Source of the DNA: Gemmobacter caeruleus
Lineage (GTDB): Bacteria > Pseudomonadota > Alphaproteobacteria > Rhodobacterales > Rhodobacteraceae
Length of the DNA stretch: 64,000 nt
Reading direction: 5' to 3'
NCBI RefSeq assembly: GCF_008271655.1
Contig: NZ_VKKX01000022.1
Location: 434,001 to 498,000 of the forward strand
Part shown: piece by piece, positions 26,676 through 35,576 of the stretch
How positions within the stretch are numbered: the stretch's first letter is position 1
Layout of the letters: each line of letters starts with the position of its first letter
Made by a program: the position numbers and the translations under genes
The notes under the pieces: model-generated
Databases searched by the model: none
What the model was told of the DNA's origin: nothing
What the model saw: only the letters and a program-made list of their open reading frames with translations

Positions 26676-27958
26676 AGCGTCTTCAACCGCAGCGCATGTT
26701 GGGCCACGCAGGCGCCCTGATCGAGGCCGCGTTCGATGGCGGCGCGGTAATGGATGCCGCCATAGAGCCGGGAAATCGCCGCCTCTTGCGCCGCCGCGCG
26801 GAACGAGGCGAAGTGGCGCACCGGCAGGCCGTCATCGGCATGGGTGGCATCGTCAAAGGTGAAACCGTCACCGAAGATCGCGGTCAGCACCTCGGCGGAG
26901 GCGCCCGACATGGTGGAATGGCCCGACGGATATTCCGGGAAGGGCGGCGTGATCAGCAGGGTCTGCCATTTCGGGTCGATCAGGCGGCGGATATAGGTCA
27001 CCGGGCGGATCAGGTTATATTCGTATTTCGACTGCCAGCAGGCGATGAAAGCATCGTTCTGCGCCATGCCCAGCCGCGCCAGCGCATCGGCCAGCCGTTC
27101 GGCCGGCAGGGCATCGCGCGCGGCGATCTCGATCAGGATGGAGATCCAGTGCCCCGGCGGCGTGGGCGAGAGCATCGGGTCGTCAGACCAGAAGCGGGCG
27201 ATGATCTTCTGTTCATCGGTCAGGGTCTTCGAGGTCTCGTAAACCTCCATCGCCTCGGCGTGAAAGGCCGATCCCGGGGTTTCGTCATAGGGGGGCGGCG
27301 GGGTCAGGGTGCAGGCCATGCCATCGGCCATCGCCATGGGGCGGACATGGCCCCATTCGGGCAGAAGCGGGGCCTGTTGCAGCCGGATATCCGAGGTGGG
27401 CACCCAGGCGCCGGGCAGGTTCGAGGGCTCATAGCCGTCAGGAAAGCCCAGGTTCTGCACATCGGCGCCGCCATCGCCCTCGGCCCAGGCCAGCACATGC
27501 GCCGCGATTTCGCCGCCCTTGGCCAGATCGGCGGCGCGCCCGCCCACCAGCGCATCGAGGCGTTTCTGCATCGCGTTCATGGCACGCTGCCCGGTCGGGC
27601 CGGTATTGCCGAACAGCGCCCGCACGCCCGCCGTCAGCGCGCCCTGCATCACCACCGCCGGATCGCGCGCCATGCGGTCGTTCGGGCGCGGCGGCAGGCC
27701 GTTCACCTGGCCTGCCAGCGAGGGATAGCCGCGCGCGGCGGCCTGCGCCTCCCAGGCGATCACGCCCAGATAGCCAAAGGCGCGCGCGGCCACCGGGGGC
27801 GAATAGGTGGCGGTATGGCGCACCAGTTCAAGGATAAGGCGATACCAGTCGAGGATCACCTTTTCCGTGCCGCCGGTCGCCGCCGCCCGCGCCGGCAGCG
27901 CGGGGGCCGACAGCGCGGCGGCGGCAAGGGTGAGGAAATGCCGGCGCCGCAGGTCCAT
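26672..27958 (-). CDS. Tat-exported vanadium-dependent haloperoxidase-like (PAP2 superfamily) protein
   Basis: A 428-residue protein with a twin-arginine-like signal ([20 protein letters not shown]). The vanadate/phosphate pocket is intact: KYEYNLIRP (K-x6-RP) near residues 308-316, YPSGHSTMSG near 341-350, and SRLYGGIHYR near 395-404, which supplies the arginine and the histidine that bonds vanadate. The usual aspartate after the last histidine is alanine. It could be a haloperoxidase or an acid phosphatase. The ATG shares a base with the xylA stop (TGATG), which couples it to the xylose operon, and it overlaps the CRTAC1 gene downstream. Confidence 0.83.
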   Translation of the reverse strand: MDLRRRHFLTLAAAALSAPALPARAAATGGTEKVILDWYRLILELVRHTATYSPPVAARAFGYLGVIAWEAQAAARGYPSLAGQVNGLPPRPNDRMARDPAVVMQGALTAGVRALFGNTGPTGQRAMNAMQKRLDALVGGRAADLAKGGEIAAHVLAWAEGDGGADVQNLGFPDGYEPSNLPGAWVPTSDIRLQQAPLLPEWGHVRPMAMADGMACTLTPPPPYDETPGSAFHAEAMEVYETSKTLTDEQKIIARFWSDDPMLSPTPPGHWISILIEIAARDALPAERLADALARLGMAQNDAFIACWQSKYEYNLIRPVTYIRRLIDPKWQTLLITPPFPEYPSGHSTMSGASAEVLTAIFGDGFTFDDATHADDGLPVRHFASFRAAAQEAAISRLYGGIHYRAAIERGLDQGACVAQHALRLKTL

Positions 27959-29259
27959 CAGACGAACCTGTTCCACAGGTTTTCCAGCCGTTCCTGCCGG
28001 CCGGATTTCGGCTGCGGCTCCAGCCCCTCGGCGGTCACGCGGGCCGCCGCCTGATCCAGCGTGCCGCGCAGCATGGCCTGCGCCTTGTCGCCGCTCCAGC
28101 CTGCGTAGCGGTCGGCGCGGGCACGTTCCAGCCCGCCGTCGGCCAGACAGGCCGCCGCCGACTTGAAGGCGCGCGCGCAGGTATCCATGCCGCCGACATG
28201 CGCGAGGATCAGGTCTTCGGGGTCCAGGCTCTGACGGCGGATCTTGGCGTCGAAATTGGTGCCGCCGGTGGCATAGCCGCCCGCGCGCAGGATTTCATAG
28301 AAGGCCAGCGCCTTTTCGGCGTGGTTGTTGGGGAACTGGTCAGTATCCCAGCCCGACTGGTAATCGTTGCGGTTCATGTCGATGGAACCAAAGATGCCAA
28401 GCGCGGCGGCCAGCGCGATTTCGTGTTCGAAACTGTGACCGGCCAGAATGGCGTGGCCCTGTTCGATATTCACCTGCACTTCCTTTTCCAGACCGAACTG
28501 GACGAGGAAGCCGTAGACCGTGGCCACATCGTAATCATACTGGTGCTTCGACGGCTCTTGCGGTTTCGGCTCGATCAGGATTGCGCCCTTGAAGCCGATC
28601 TTGTGCTTGTATTCGACCACCTGTTGCAGGAACCGCCCGGCATGTTCGCGTTCGGCCTTCAGGTCGGTGTTCAAGAGCGTCTCATAGCCCTCGCGCCCGC
28701 CCCACAGGACATAGTTCTGCCCGCCCAGCCGATGCGTCGCATCCATGTTCGCCTTCACATTGGCGGCGGCATAGGCATAGACATCCGGGTCGGGGTTGGT
28801 GGCGGCGCCCGACATCCAGCGCTTGTGGCTGAACATGTTGGCGGTGCCCCAGAGCAGCCGCGCCTTGTGGCCGGTCTGCTTTTCCCCGAGGTAATCGACG
28901 ATTTCCTCAAGGTTGCGCAGGCTTTCGGCAAAGGTGGCGCCTTCGGGCCGGGCATCGGCATCGTGGAAGCAATAGAAGGGCGCGCCCAGGATATCGAACA
29001 TCTCGAAGGCCACATCGGCCTTGAGCTTTGCCAGCGCCATGGTCTCGCCGAACCACGGCCGGTCAAGGGTCTGGCCGCCGAACGGGTCGCCCCCCGGCCA
29101 GGCAAAGCTGTGCCAATAGGCGACGGCAAAGCGCAGATGGTCTTCCATCCGCTTGCCCAGGATCACCTCGTCGGGGTTGTAATGCCGGAAGGCGAATTCG
29201 TTGTCGCTGTCGGGCCCCTCATAGCGGATCTGCGGGATGCCCTTGAAGAAATCGGTCAT
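27958..29259 (-). CDS. xylA: Xylose isomerase
   Basis: A 433-residue class II enzyme converting D-xylose to D-xylulose. Active-site and metal motifs are [48 protein letters not shown] and [19 protein letters not shown]. The chosen ATG ([16 protein letters not shown]) matches the family start; the upstream open frame has no support. It follows xylG on the same strand after a GC hairpin. No xylulokinase gene is in view downstream, which is unusual for this pathway. Confidence 0.96.
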   Translation of the reverse strand: MTDFFKGIPQIRYEGPDSDNEFAFRHYNPDEVILGKRMEDHLRFAVAYWHSFAWPGGDPFGGQTLDRPWFGETMALAKLKADVAFEMFDILGAPFYCFHDADARPEGATFAESLRNLEEIVDYLGEKQTGHKARLLWGTANMFSHKRWMSGAATNPDPDVYAYAAANVKANMDATHRLGGQNYVLWGGREGYETLLNTDLKAEREHAGRFLQQVVEYKHKIGFKGAILIEPKPQEPSKHQYDYDVATVYGFLVQFGLEKEVQVNIEQGHAILAGHSFEHEIALAAALGIFGSIDMNRNDYQSGWDTDQFPNNHAEKALAFYEILRAGGYATGGTNFDAKIRRQSLDPEDLILAHVGGMDTCARAFKSAAACLADGGLERARADRYAGWSGDKAQAMLRGTLDQAAARVTAEGLEPQPKSGRQERLENLWNRFV

Positions 29260-29293
29260 GGCCAGTGCCTTGCTTGTGTCGGTCGGGAAAGCA

Positions 29294-29317
29294 AAGGGGC
29301 ACCCTGCGGCGCCCCTT
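29294..29317 (-). terminator. Attenuator-like hairpin between xylG and xylA
   Basis: AAGGGGC / GCCCCTT stem with a 10-nt loop, followed on the minus strand by TTGCTTTCC. It is weaker than the xylF hairpin and may stabilise or partly terminate the message. Confidence 0.4.
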
Positions 29318-29321
29318 AGGA

Positions 29322-30080
29322 TCAATAGGCTTGCGGCGGTTTCTTCCCGAGGATGATCATCCCCAGAATGTCGTCGTCGGTCACCTCGTTCACGTTCACC
29401 GTGCCGACGCGCTGGCCGTTCTTCATCACCACGGCGCGGTCGCACAGTTCCATCACGGCATGGATGTCATGCTCGATCAGGAAAATGCCGAGACCCTGCT
29501 TCTTCAGCTCCTGGATCAGTTCGGCCACCATCTGCGTCTCATGCGGGCCAAGCGCGGCGGTCGGTTCGTCCATGATCAGGATCTTGGCGTTGAAATAGAC
29601 CGCCCGCGCGATGGCCACCGATTGCCGTTGCCCGCCCGACAGGGCCGAGACCGGCACGTTGAACTTGCGGAAGTTGGGGTTGAGACGCCCCATGATCTTG
29701 CGCGTCTCGGCCTCCATCTCGGCATCGTTCAGAAAGCCGCCCGCCCCCACAAGCTCGCGCCCCAGAAACAGGTTGGAGGCCGCATCCAGATTGTCGGCCA
29801 ACGCCAGCGTCTGATAGATCGTCTCGATGTTGAAACTGCGGGCATCGCGCGGGTTCTCGATCACCGCCTTTTGCCCGTTGATGAAGATATCGCCACTGTC
29901 GGGCCGATAGGCGCCCGAAAGGCATTTGATCAGCGTCGATTTGCCGGCGCCGTTATGGCCCAGAAGGCCCACGACCTCGCCCGGATACAGATCGACCGTC
30001 ACATGATCGACCGCCTTGATCCCGCCGAACGAGATCGAGATGTCGCGCATTTCGACAAGGGGGGTTCCGTTCTTGTTCAT
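29322..30080 (-). CDS. xylG: Xylose ABC transporter ATP-binding protein (single-domain)
   Basis: A 252-residue ATPase with Walker [10 protein letters not shown] near residue 41, Q-loop [18 protein letters not shown], signature [17 protein letters not shown], Walker [13 protein letters not shown] and the switch region [15 protein letters not shown]. Unlike enteric XylG it has one ATPase domain rather than two, as in FrcA-type alphaproteobacterial importers, so it presumably dimerises. It is 12 bases downstream of the permease gene. Confidence 0.92.
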   Translation of the reverse strand: MNKNGTPLVEMRDISISFGGIKAVDHVTVDLYPGEVVGLLGHNGAGKSTLIKCLSGAYRPDSGDIFINGQKAVIENPRDARSFNIETIYQTLALADNLDAASNLFLGRELVGAGGFLNDAEMEAETRKIMGRLNPNFRKFNVPVSALSGGQRQSVAIARAVYFNAKILIMDEPTAALGPHETQMVAELIQELKKQGLGIFLIEHDIHAVMELCDRAVVMKNGQRVGTVNVNEVTDDDILGMIILGKKPPQAY

Positions 30081-30092
30081 CGGTCCCGCTCC

Positions 30093-31412
30093 TTATTTCG
30101 CGCGCTTGCGGTAGAGGATATCGACATAGACGGCCAGCACCAGCACGATGCCGACGACGATGTTCTGGATGGCGGCGTCAAAGCCGATCAGCACCATCCC
30201 GGTCTTGAGGCTCTGCATCACGAAGGCGCCGAGGATCGCGCCGTAGATCGTGCCCACGCCGCCCGCCAGCGAGGTGCCGCCGATCACCGCGGCCGCGATG
30301 ACATAGAGTTCGTCAAGCTGCCCGAGCGAGATCGTGGCCGAGGTCTGCCGCGCCGAGGCGACGATGGCGGAAAGCCCGGTCAGGAAGCCCATGAGCGCAA
30401 AGATCTTGACCGTCATCAGCCGGGTATTGATGCCCGACAATTCGGCCGCATCAGGATTGCCGCCGATGGCATAGACATAGCGGCCAAAGCGGGTGCGCCC
30501 CATCATGACGGTCATGGCGATGGCCACGGCCACCATGATCAGCAGCGGGATGGCAAAGCCATGGCTGATGAACAGCCCGCCTTCGGGCACGGTGATGTTG
30601 TTGGCGGCGGCATATTGGCTGACGATACCCTTGGGCCAGGGATAGGCGTCCACCACCAGCGTCGCGGCCAGCACCAGACCGCAGCTCAGCCCGGCCAGCG
30701 TGTATTCCGCCCAGAGCGGGCGCAGCGGGAAACCATGCGCCTTGCGCGCCTTGCGCCCCGAAACCATCATCCACAGGATCGACGCACAGGCGATGACGCA
30801 GAGGATCCAGCTGCCGACCGCGCCCACGGCGCCGAACGGCCCGCCGCCCAGAAGGGCAAAGGTCGCATCGACCGGCGAGATCGTCTCGCCCCGCGCCAGC
30901 AGGAAGGCCGCGCCACGCCAGACCAGCAGCCCGCCCAGCGTCACGATAAAGGCGGGAATGCCGCGATAGGCCACCAGCCAGCCGTGAAAGGCGCCGATGG
31001 CGGTGCCGACCAGCAAGCCGACCAGACAGGCGATCACCCAGATCAGCGGATTGCCGAGGCCCAGGTAATCCGGCAGGATCCAGACCTGCACGATGCCCAT
31101 GACCATGGCGGTAAAGCCCAGCACCGAGCCCACCGACAGGTCGATATGGCGGGTGATGATGATCAGCACCATGCCGCAGGCCATGATGCCCACGCTGGCG
31201 GTCTGAACCGAAAGGTTCCACAGGTTGCGCGGCGTGAGAAAGGCGCCATTGCCGTTCACGATGGCCCCGTAAAGGTGAAAGCCGATCCAGATGGCGACAA
31301 GCGCGCCCACCATGCCCAAGAGGCGAGTGTCGATTTCGGTGGCTTTGAGAAAGCGGGCAACCGGCCCCAGGGTCGGGTCGGCGCTTGATTGCGTGGGGGA
31401 TGTCTGGGTCAT
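30093..31412 (-). CDS. xylH: Xylose ABC transporter permease
   Basis: A 439-residue sugar permease of the BPD_transp_2 family with ten or more hydrophobic helices. Typical segments are ITRHIDLSVGSVLGFTAMV and the late GRTRFGRYVYAIGGNPDAAELSGI, followed by IGGTSLAGGVGTIYGAILG. The start at MTQTSPTQSSADP was chosen for its length and the lack of support for the upstream frame. A strong terminator lies between it and xylF, so permease expression should be lower than that of the binding protein. Confidence 0.94.
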   Translation of the reverse strand: MTQTSPTQSSADPTLGPVARFLKATEIDTRLLGMVGALVAIWIGFHLYGAIVNGNGAFLTPRNLWNLSVQTASVGIMACGMVLIIITRHIDLSVGSVLGFTAMVMGIVQVWILPDYLGLGNPLIWVIACLVGLLVGTAIGAFHGWLVAYRGIPAFIVTLGGLLVWRGAAFLLARGETISPVDATFALLGGGPFGAVGAVGSWILCVIACASILWMMVSGRKARKAHGFPLRPLWAEYTLAGLSCGLVLAATLVVDAYPWPKGIVSQYAAANNITVPEGGLFISHGFAIPLLIMVAVAIAMTVMMGRTRFGRYVYAIGGNPDAAELSGINTRLMTVKIFALMGFLTGLSAIVASARQTSATISLGQLDELYVIAAAVIGGTSLAGGVGTIYGAILGAFVMQSLKTGMVLIGFDAAIQNIVVGIVLVLAVYVDILYRKRAK

Positions 31413-31491
31413 GTCCTCGTCCAGCACTGAAGGGTCAGGGTGCAGACGGGCAGGCAGCGGGGCCAAACCCTGCCTAGCCTTGGTCCGGGAT

Positions 31492-31526
31492 TGAAAAACC
31501 CCGGCACGCGCAAGGGCGTGCCGGGG
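31492..31526 (-). terminator. Strong terminator/attenuator between xylF and xylH
   Basis: A perfect 11-bp stem CCCCGGCACGC / GCGTGCCGGGG, 6-nt loop, followed on the minus strand by TTTTT. It lies 10 bases after the xylF stop. Confidence 0.88.
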
Positions 31527-31535
31527 CCTTCGGGA

Positions 31536-32561
31536 TTATTGGCAGGCGGCCACGCCGTCCATCGCGCCTTCGCAGGCCTGCTCTTTCGAGATGTGGCCGG
31601 CGTCGATCACGACATTCAGGTTGTCCTTGGTGATCGGCGTGGGCGCGAGGAACATGGCGTTCATTTCCACGCCCTTTTCACCGCCCGACCATTTCTCGGC
31701 GCCCTGCACGGCATCCATGGCGGTGCCACCGGCCAGTGCGACGGCGATTTCCGCCGCGGCCTTGCCAAGCTGGCGGCTGTCTTTCCAGACCGACACGGTC
31801 TGGGTGCCGCGCGCCACGCGGTTCAGCGCGGCCAGATCGCCGTCCTGCCCGCCGACCGGCACATTCATGCCCTGCGCCTGAAGCGCCGCGATGACGCCGC
31901 CGGCCATGCCGTCATTCTCGGCCAGAACCGCATCGACCGCATTGTTGTTGGCGGTCAGGATCTGTTCCATGTTGGCCTGGGCATTTTCGGGCTTCCAGCC
32001 TTCGCTGAACGCCTCGCCGACGATCTTGATCTTGCCGGCCTCGACATCGCCGCCGATGACATCCATCATGCCTTCCAGCAGGAAGGCCGCGTTCGGGTCA
32101 CCGGGGTCGCCCTTGATGATGGCATAATTGCCCTCGGGCTTGGCGCCCTTCACCGTCTCGGCGATGATGCGGCCCACGCCCTTGTTGTCGAAGGTCAGAT
32201 AGAAGGCGCGGTTGTCCTCGATCAGGCGGTCATAGCCGACGACCGGGATGCCTTCGGCGGCGGCCTTGTCCACGGCCGGGCCGATCGCGTCCTTGTCCAT
32301 CGCCAGGATGATCAGCGCATCGACGCCCTGGGCGATCAGCGCCTCCACGTCGGTCAGCTGCTTGGCGGCCGAGGCCTGCGCGTCGGCCGAGACATAGCTG
32401 GCCCCCGCCGCCTCGAGCGCGGCCTTGATCGCGGCCTCGTCGGTTTTCCAGCGCTCTTCCTGGAAGTTCGACCAGGACACCCCGACCGTCAGACCCTCGG
32501 CCAATGCCGCAGACGAAAAACCAGCCGCCGCGACAACGGCGGCGAGGATGAGTTTGTGCAT
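31536..32561 (-). CDS. xylF: D-xylose ABC transporter substrate-binding protein
   Basis: A 341-residue periplasmic sugar-binding protein with a signal peptide (residues 1-21, AAVVAAAGFSSAALA). The mature protein starts EGLTVGVSWSNFQEERWKTD and carries PVVGYDRLI, GDPGDPNAAFLLEGMMD and AVLAENDGMAGGVIAAL, which match XylF. GGGAGG precedes the ATG. It is the first gene of the operon and is followed by a terminator, the usual way to make an excess of binding protein. The promoter region is shared with divergent xylR. Confidence 0.95.
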   Translation of the reverse strand: MHKLILAAVVAAAGFSSAALAEGLTVGVSWSNFQEERWKTDEAAIKAALEAAGASYVSADAQASAAKQLTDVEALIAQGVDALIILAMDKDAIGPAVDKAAAEGIPVVGYDRLIEDNRAFYLTFDNKGVGRIIAETVKGAKPEGNYAIIKGDPGDPNAAFLLEGMMDVIGGDVEAGKIKIVGEAFSEGWKPENAQANMEQILTANNNAVDAVLAENDGMAGGVIAALQAQGMNVPVGGQDGDLAALNRVARGTQTVSVWKDSRQLGKAAAEIAVALAGGTAMDAVQGAEKWSGGEKGVEMNAMFLAPTPITKDNLNVVIDAGHISKEQACEGAMDGVAACQ

Positions 32562-32625
32562 TCTGTCCTCCCAATGATTCGACCGGCATGCCGGCCTGTC
32601 CGACCTCCCGAGTCGGCACGCAGAC

Positions 32626-32654
32626 AAATTGCCCGCAATAATTTCAGTTGTCAA
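32626..32654 (-). promoter_or_regulatory. Probable xylF promoter
   Basis: On the minus strand a perfect TTGACA is followed after 17 bases by CAATTT. It lies in the AT-rich xylF-xylR divergent region, 65 bases or more before xylF. Confidence 0.5.
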
Positions 32655-32672
32655 AATAAGAATCGTGCGCGA

Positions 32673-32714
32673 AGGTGCATTCAGGCTCAATAAAGCGAAA
32701 ATATAGGTGCACTC
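32673..32714. promoter_or_regulatory. Direct repeat AGGTGCAYTC in the xylF-xylR intergenic region
   Basis: AGGTGCATTC at 32673 and AGGTGCACTC at 32705 are 32 bases apart, about three helical turns. This is a candidate operator for the XylR ROK repressor, but no known consensus was matched. Confidence 0.35.
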
Positions 32715-32774
32715 GCAGCAATGCAGTTGCAGAAATCGCCGAAAGAGCCGGTTTTTTGTTAGGAGGCCAAATAA

Positions 32775-34061
32775 ATGCAGCCCGCACAGACCGGCCCCGG
32801 CGAAACCGATTCGCGCAAGGGCGTCGGCCCGCTGATTCCCCCCCCCCTCTCCGAGGCGCAGCGCCCGTTGCGCCAGCAGGTGTTCGAACGCATCCGCGCC
32901 GCCGGCCTGATCCCGCGCGTGCAACTGGCCAAGGAACTGGCCGTCTCGCCCGCCAGCGTGACCACGATCACCGGCGAATTGCTGGAGGCCGGGCTGATCG
33001 AGGAGGTCGCCGCCCCGCGCGATGGCGAAACCGCCGGGCGCGGGCGGCCGGCGGTGGCCCTTGGCGTGCGGGCCGGCGCGCATCGCATCGCGGGGATGAA
33101 GCTGTCGGACCGCGAACATACCGCCGTCATCGTGGATTTCGCCGGCAACCTGATCGCCGATGACGTGATCCCGCGCCGCCCCGGCCCAATGACCATCGAC
33201 GAGATGCTGGCGGCGGTGGAAGACCTGCTCGACCGGGTCTGCCGCAAGGGCGGCGTGGCGCGGGGCGATCTGTCGGCCATCGGCATGGGCGTGCCCGGCT
33301 TTGTCGATATGGCCGAGGGGCGGGTCATGTGGTCATCGGTCCTGCGTGACCGGCAGGTGCCGCTGGCCGAGATCGTGACCGCCCGGCTGGGCGTTCCGGT
33401 CAGCGTGGACAACGACGCCAATCTGGTGGCGCTTGCGGAACTGTGGTTCGGCGCCGGTCGCGGGCTGAGCGATTTTGCCGTGGTCACCATCGAACATGGC
33501 GTGGGCATGGGGGTGGTGATGAACCACCGCATCTATCGCGGCGCCCGTCGGCTGGGGATGGAGCTGGGCCATACCAAGGTGCAGCTGGACGGCGCCCTGT
33601 GCCGCTGCGGCCAGCGCGGCTGCCTAGAGGCCTATATCGCCGACTATGCGCTCGCGCGCGAGGCCTCGACCGCGCTGAACTGGGGCCATCGCGAGGGCCA
33701 GCCGATCAATGTGCTGCTGGAAAGCCTGTATGATCATGCCAAGGCTGGCGATGCCATCGCGCGATCCATCTTTCGCCGCGCCGGGCGTTATCTGGCGGTC
33801 GGCCTGGCGAATGTGGTCAACCTGTTCGACCCGGAGCTGATCATCCTGTCGGGTGAACGCATGCGCTATGACTATCTCTATGCCTCAGAGACACTGGCCG
33901 AGATGGACAGCCTGGTCATCAGCACCGGCCGCCCGCGCCTGCCGATCGAGATCCATGCCTGGGGCGACCTGCTCTGGGCGCATGGCGCGGCGGCGCTGGC
34001 GTTATCAGCAGTGACCGAGGGCATTCTGGCGCCGCAACTGCGCGAGATCGCGGCGCAATAG
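32775..34061 (+). CDS. xylR: ROK family transcriptional regulator, XylR-type
   Basis: A 428-residue repressor. The N-terminal winged helix reads QVFERIRAAGLIPRVQLAKE followed by LAVSPASVTTITGELLEAGL. The ROK sugar-binding domain follows, with GMGVPGFVDMAEG, SVDNDANLVALAELWFGAGR and the zinc-site CRCGQRGCLEAYIA. AGGAGG sits nine bases before the ATG. Divergent from the xylose operon, it most likely represses it in the absence of xylose; the assignment to xylose rests on context. Confidence 0.9.
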   Translation: MQPAQTGPGETDSRKGVGPLIPPPLSEAQRPLRQQVFERIRAAGLIPRVQLAKELAVSPASVTTITGELLEAGLIEEVAAPRDGETAGRGRPAVALGVRAGAHRIAGMKLSDREHTAVIVDFAGNLIADDVIPRRPGPMTIDEMLAAVEDLLDRVCRKGGVARGDLSAIGMGVPGFVDMAEGRVMWSSVLRDRQVPLAEIVTARLGVPVSVDNDANLVALAELWFGAGRGLSDFAVVTIEHGVGMGVVMNHRIYRGARRLGMELGHTKVQLDGALCRCGQRGCLEAYIADYALAREASTALNWGHREGQPINVLLESLYDHAKAGDAIARSIFRRAGRYLAVGLANVVNLFDPELIILSGERMRYDYLYASETLAEMDSLVISTGRPRLPIEIHAWGDLLWAHGAAALALSAVTEGILAPQLREIAAQ

Positions 34062-34062
34062 G

Positions 34063-34956
34063 TCAGCGCGTCTCGGCCAGTTGCACCAGCGTCGTCAGGG
34101 CGGCATTGAGCGGCGCCGAAAGGCCAAGCGCCGCCGCCTGCCGCGCAATCTCGCCGTTCAGAAAGGCGATCTCGCTGCGGCGGCCGCGCGCCAGATCCTG
34201 CGCGGTGGACGAGGTCTGCTCCGGCATGGTGCGGGCGATGCGCAAGACCTGATCCCAGATATCGGCGGGCAAGGCGATGCCGCGTGCCTCGGCCACGCTG
34301 CGGCATTCGGCCACCAGCCCCTGCATCAGCGCGGTGCCGCCCTCGGCCGCCAGGATGCGGCCATAGGGTTGCTGGGTCACCGCCGAAATGGCGTTGAGCG
34401 CGCAGTTGATCACCAGCTTGGCCCAAAGCGCGGCCTCGGCCCCGGCAGACACCTCGGTCGGGATCGCGGCGGCGCGCAGACGGGCGGCGGCGGCCTCGGC
34501 CCCCGCACCGGCGCCGATCACCAATTCGCCCCGGCCGCGATGCAGCACCCGCGCGGGGCCGGTCATCGTCACCGCGACATAGACCACGGCGGGCAGCACC
34601 GCGCGGCCGATCGCCGCCGCCAGCCGGTCGGCATTGCCCACGCCGTTCTGAAGGCTCAGCACCGTGGCGCCGGGCGCCAGATGCGGCGCGATGGCGGCGC
34701 CGGCGGTTTCGGTATCGGGCGATTTCACGCAAAACAGCACCAGATCGGCCCCTGCGACGGCGGCGGGATCGGCGCTGACCGCCGGCGCCGTGCGCAAGAG
34801 CGCGCCGCCCTTTTCCAGCACAAGCCCGCCCGCGCCTGCGCCCTCTACCAGGGCGGGGCGGCCGATCAGCACCACATCTTCGCCCGCAAGCGCCAGCATC
34901 GCGCCGTAATAGCACCCGACGGCCCCCGCCCCCATCACCGCGATCCGCCCTGCCAT
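34063..34956 (-). CDS. panE: 2-dehydropantoate 2-reductase family protein
   Basis: A 297-residue ApbA/PanE-type ketopantoate reductase (NADPH, pantothenate synthesis). The Rossmann loop AVMGAGAVGCYYGAMLALAG opens the protein; FCVKSPDTE, SLQNGVGN and the C-terminal catalytic lysine region ALWAKLVINCALNAISA follow. The ATG gives MAGRIAVMG, matching the family start. Paralogues of PanE act on other 2-keto acids, so the symbol is probable rather than certain. It converges on xylR, with 1 base between the stops. Confidence 0.85.
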   Translation of the reverse strand: MAGRIAVMGAGAVGCYYGAMLALAGEDVVLIGRPALVEGAGAGGLVLEKGGALLRTAPAVSADPAAVAGADLVLFCVKSPDTETAGAAIAPHLAPGATVLSLQNGVGNADRLAAAIGRAVLPAVVYVAVTMTGPARVLHRGRGELVIGAGAGAEAAAARLRAAAIPTEVSAGAEAALWAKLVINCALNAISAVTQQPYGRILAAEGGTALMQGLVAECRSVAEARGIALPADIWDQVLRIARTMPEQTSSTAQDLARGRRSEIAFLNGEIARQAAALGLSAPLNAALTTLVQLAETR

Positions 34957-34988
34957 GCCAGAAATCCCCTGCGCCCTGCATTCCCATG

Positions 34989-35013
34989 GGAACCCGCGCG
35001 CAAGCCGCGCGTT
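34989..35013 (+). promoter_or_regulatory. EcfG general-stress promoter
   Basis: Exact GGAAC-N16-CGTT, ending 43 bases before the start of the glycine-zipper lipoprotein gene. Confidence 0.8.
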
Positions 35014-35055
35014 GCCCCCTCGCAACCTTATCCCACAGCGCCAAGGAGAGCCGCA

Positions 35056-35337
35056 ATGCCCCTCGCCATCCGCACCACCCTGATCGCCCTGCCCTGCGTA
35101 TCCCTGCTGGCCGCCTGCCAGACCGCCGGCAATCCGCAGGTCGGCAACGCGACCGCCACCGGCGCGCTGGCCGGTGCCGCCCTGGGCGCCGCCGTGGCCG
35201 ATGATGGCGACCGGCTGGAAGGCGCCGCCATCGGCGCGGCCGTCGGCGCGCTTACCGGCAATGTCATCGGGCGCACCAGCAGCGGCCAGTGTATCTATCG
35301 CGCCGCCGACGGGAGCCAGTTCGTCGCCGCCTGCTGA
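35056..35337 (+). CDS. Small glycine-zipper outer-membrane lipoprotein
   Basis: A 93-residue lipoprotein. The signal peptide ends with the lipobox LLAAC (lipidated cysteine at residue 21). The mature part is a glycine zipper (GALAGAALGAAV, then EGAAIGAAVGALTGNVIG) followed by a short C-terminal domain with two cysteines (SSGQCIYRAADG and the terminal AAC). It resembles 17 kDa surface-antigen/OsmB-type stress lipoproteins. AAGGAGAG precedes the ATG. An EcfG promoter upstream places it in the general stress response. Confidence 0.85.
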   Translation: MPLAIRTTLIALPCVSLLAACQTAGNPQVGNATATGALAGAALGAAVADDGDRLEGAAIGAAVGALTGNVIGRTSSGQCIYRAADGSQFVAAC

Positions 35338-35340
35338 GGC

Positions 35341-35464
35341 GGAACCAAAGGCCGCGTCGCGGGTTGATCCCGTGACAGAGGCGCATCCTGTCCCGCGCCC
35401 CTGCCCTCGTTTCCCTGACTGTCCCCGACTTGCCCCGCCCGATCCCTCGTGGCGGGGCTTTTTT
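35341..35464 (+). ncRNA. Possible EcfG-driven small RNA (weak promoter match, strong terminator)
   Basis: GGAAC-N16-GGTT (one mismatch in the -10 box) lies just after the lipoprotein stop. A transcript from about 35371 would end 90-95 nt later at the strong terminator at 35432-35464 and would be C-rich. The same terminator can simply serve the lipoprotein gene, so this call is tentative. Confidence 0.25.
35432..35464 (+). terminator. Intrinsic terminator after the lipoprotein gene
   Basis: GCCCCGCC / GGCGGGGC stem with an 11-nt loop followed by TTTTTT. Confidence 0.88.
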
Positions 35465-35513
35465 CGCGCAGCGCCCTGCCCGGCAGGCATATATGCCCCC
35501 CGTGCGAGGACCG

Positions 35514-35541
35514 TTGCGGAAGATCCGGCACCGGCTATATT
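35514..35541 (+). promoter_or_regulatory. Sigma-70-type promoter of the DUF4118 histidine kinase
   Basis: TTGCGG-N16-TATATT, ending 36 bases before the kinase ATG and lying downstream of the preceding terminator. Confidence 0.5.
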
Positions 35542-35576
35542 CACCACCGGATCCCGCCTGCCGGAGTAGCCATCCG

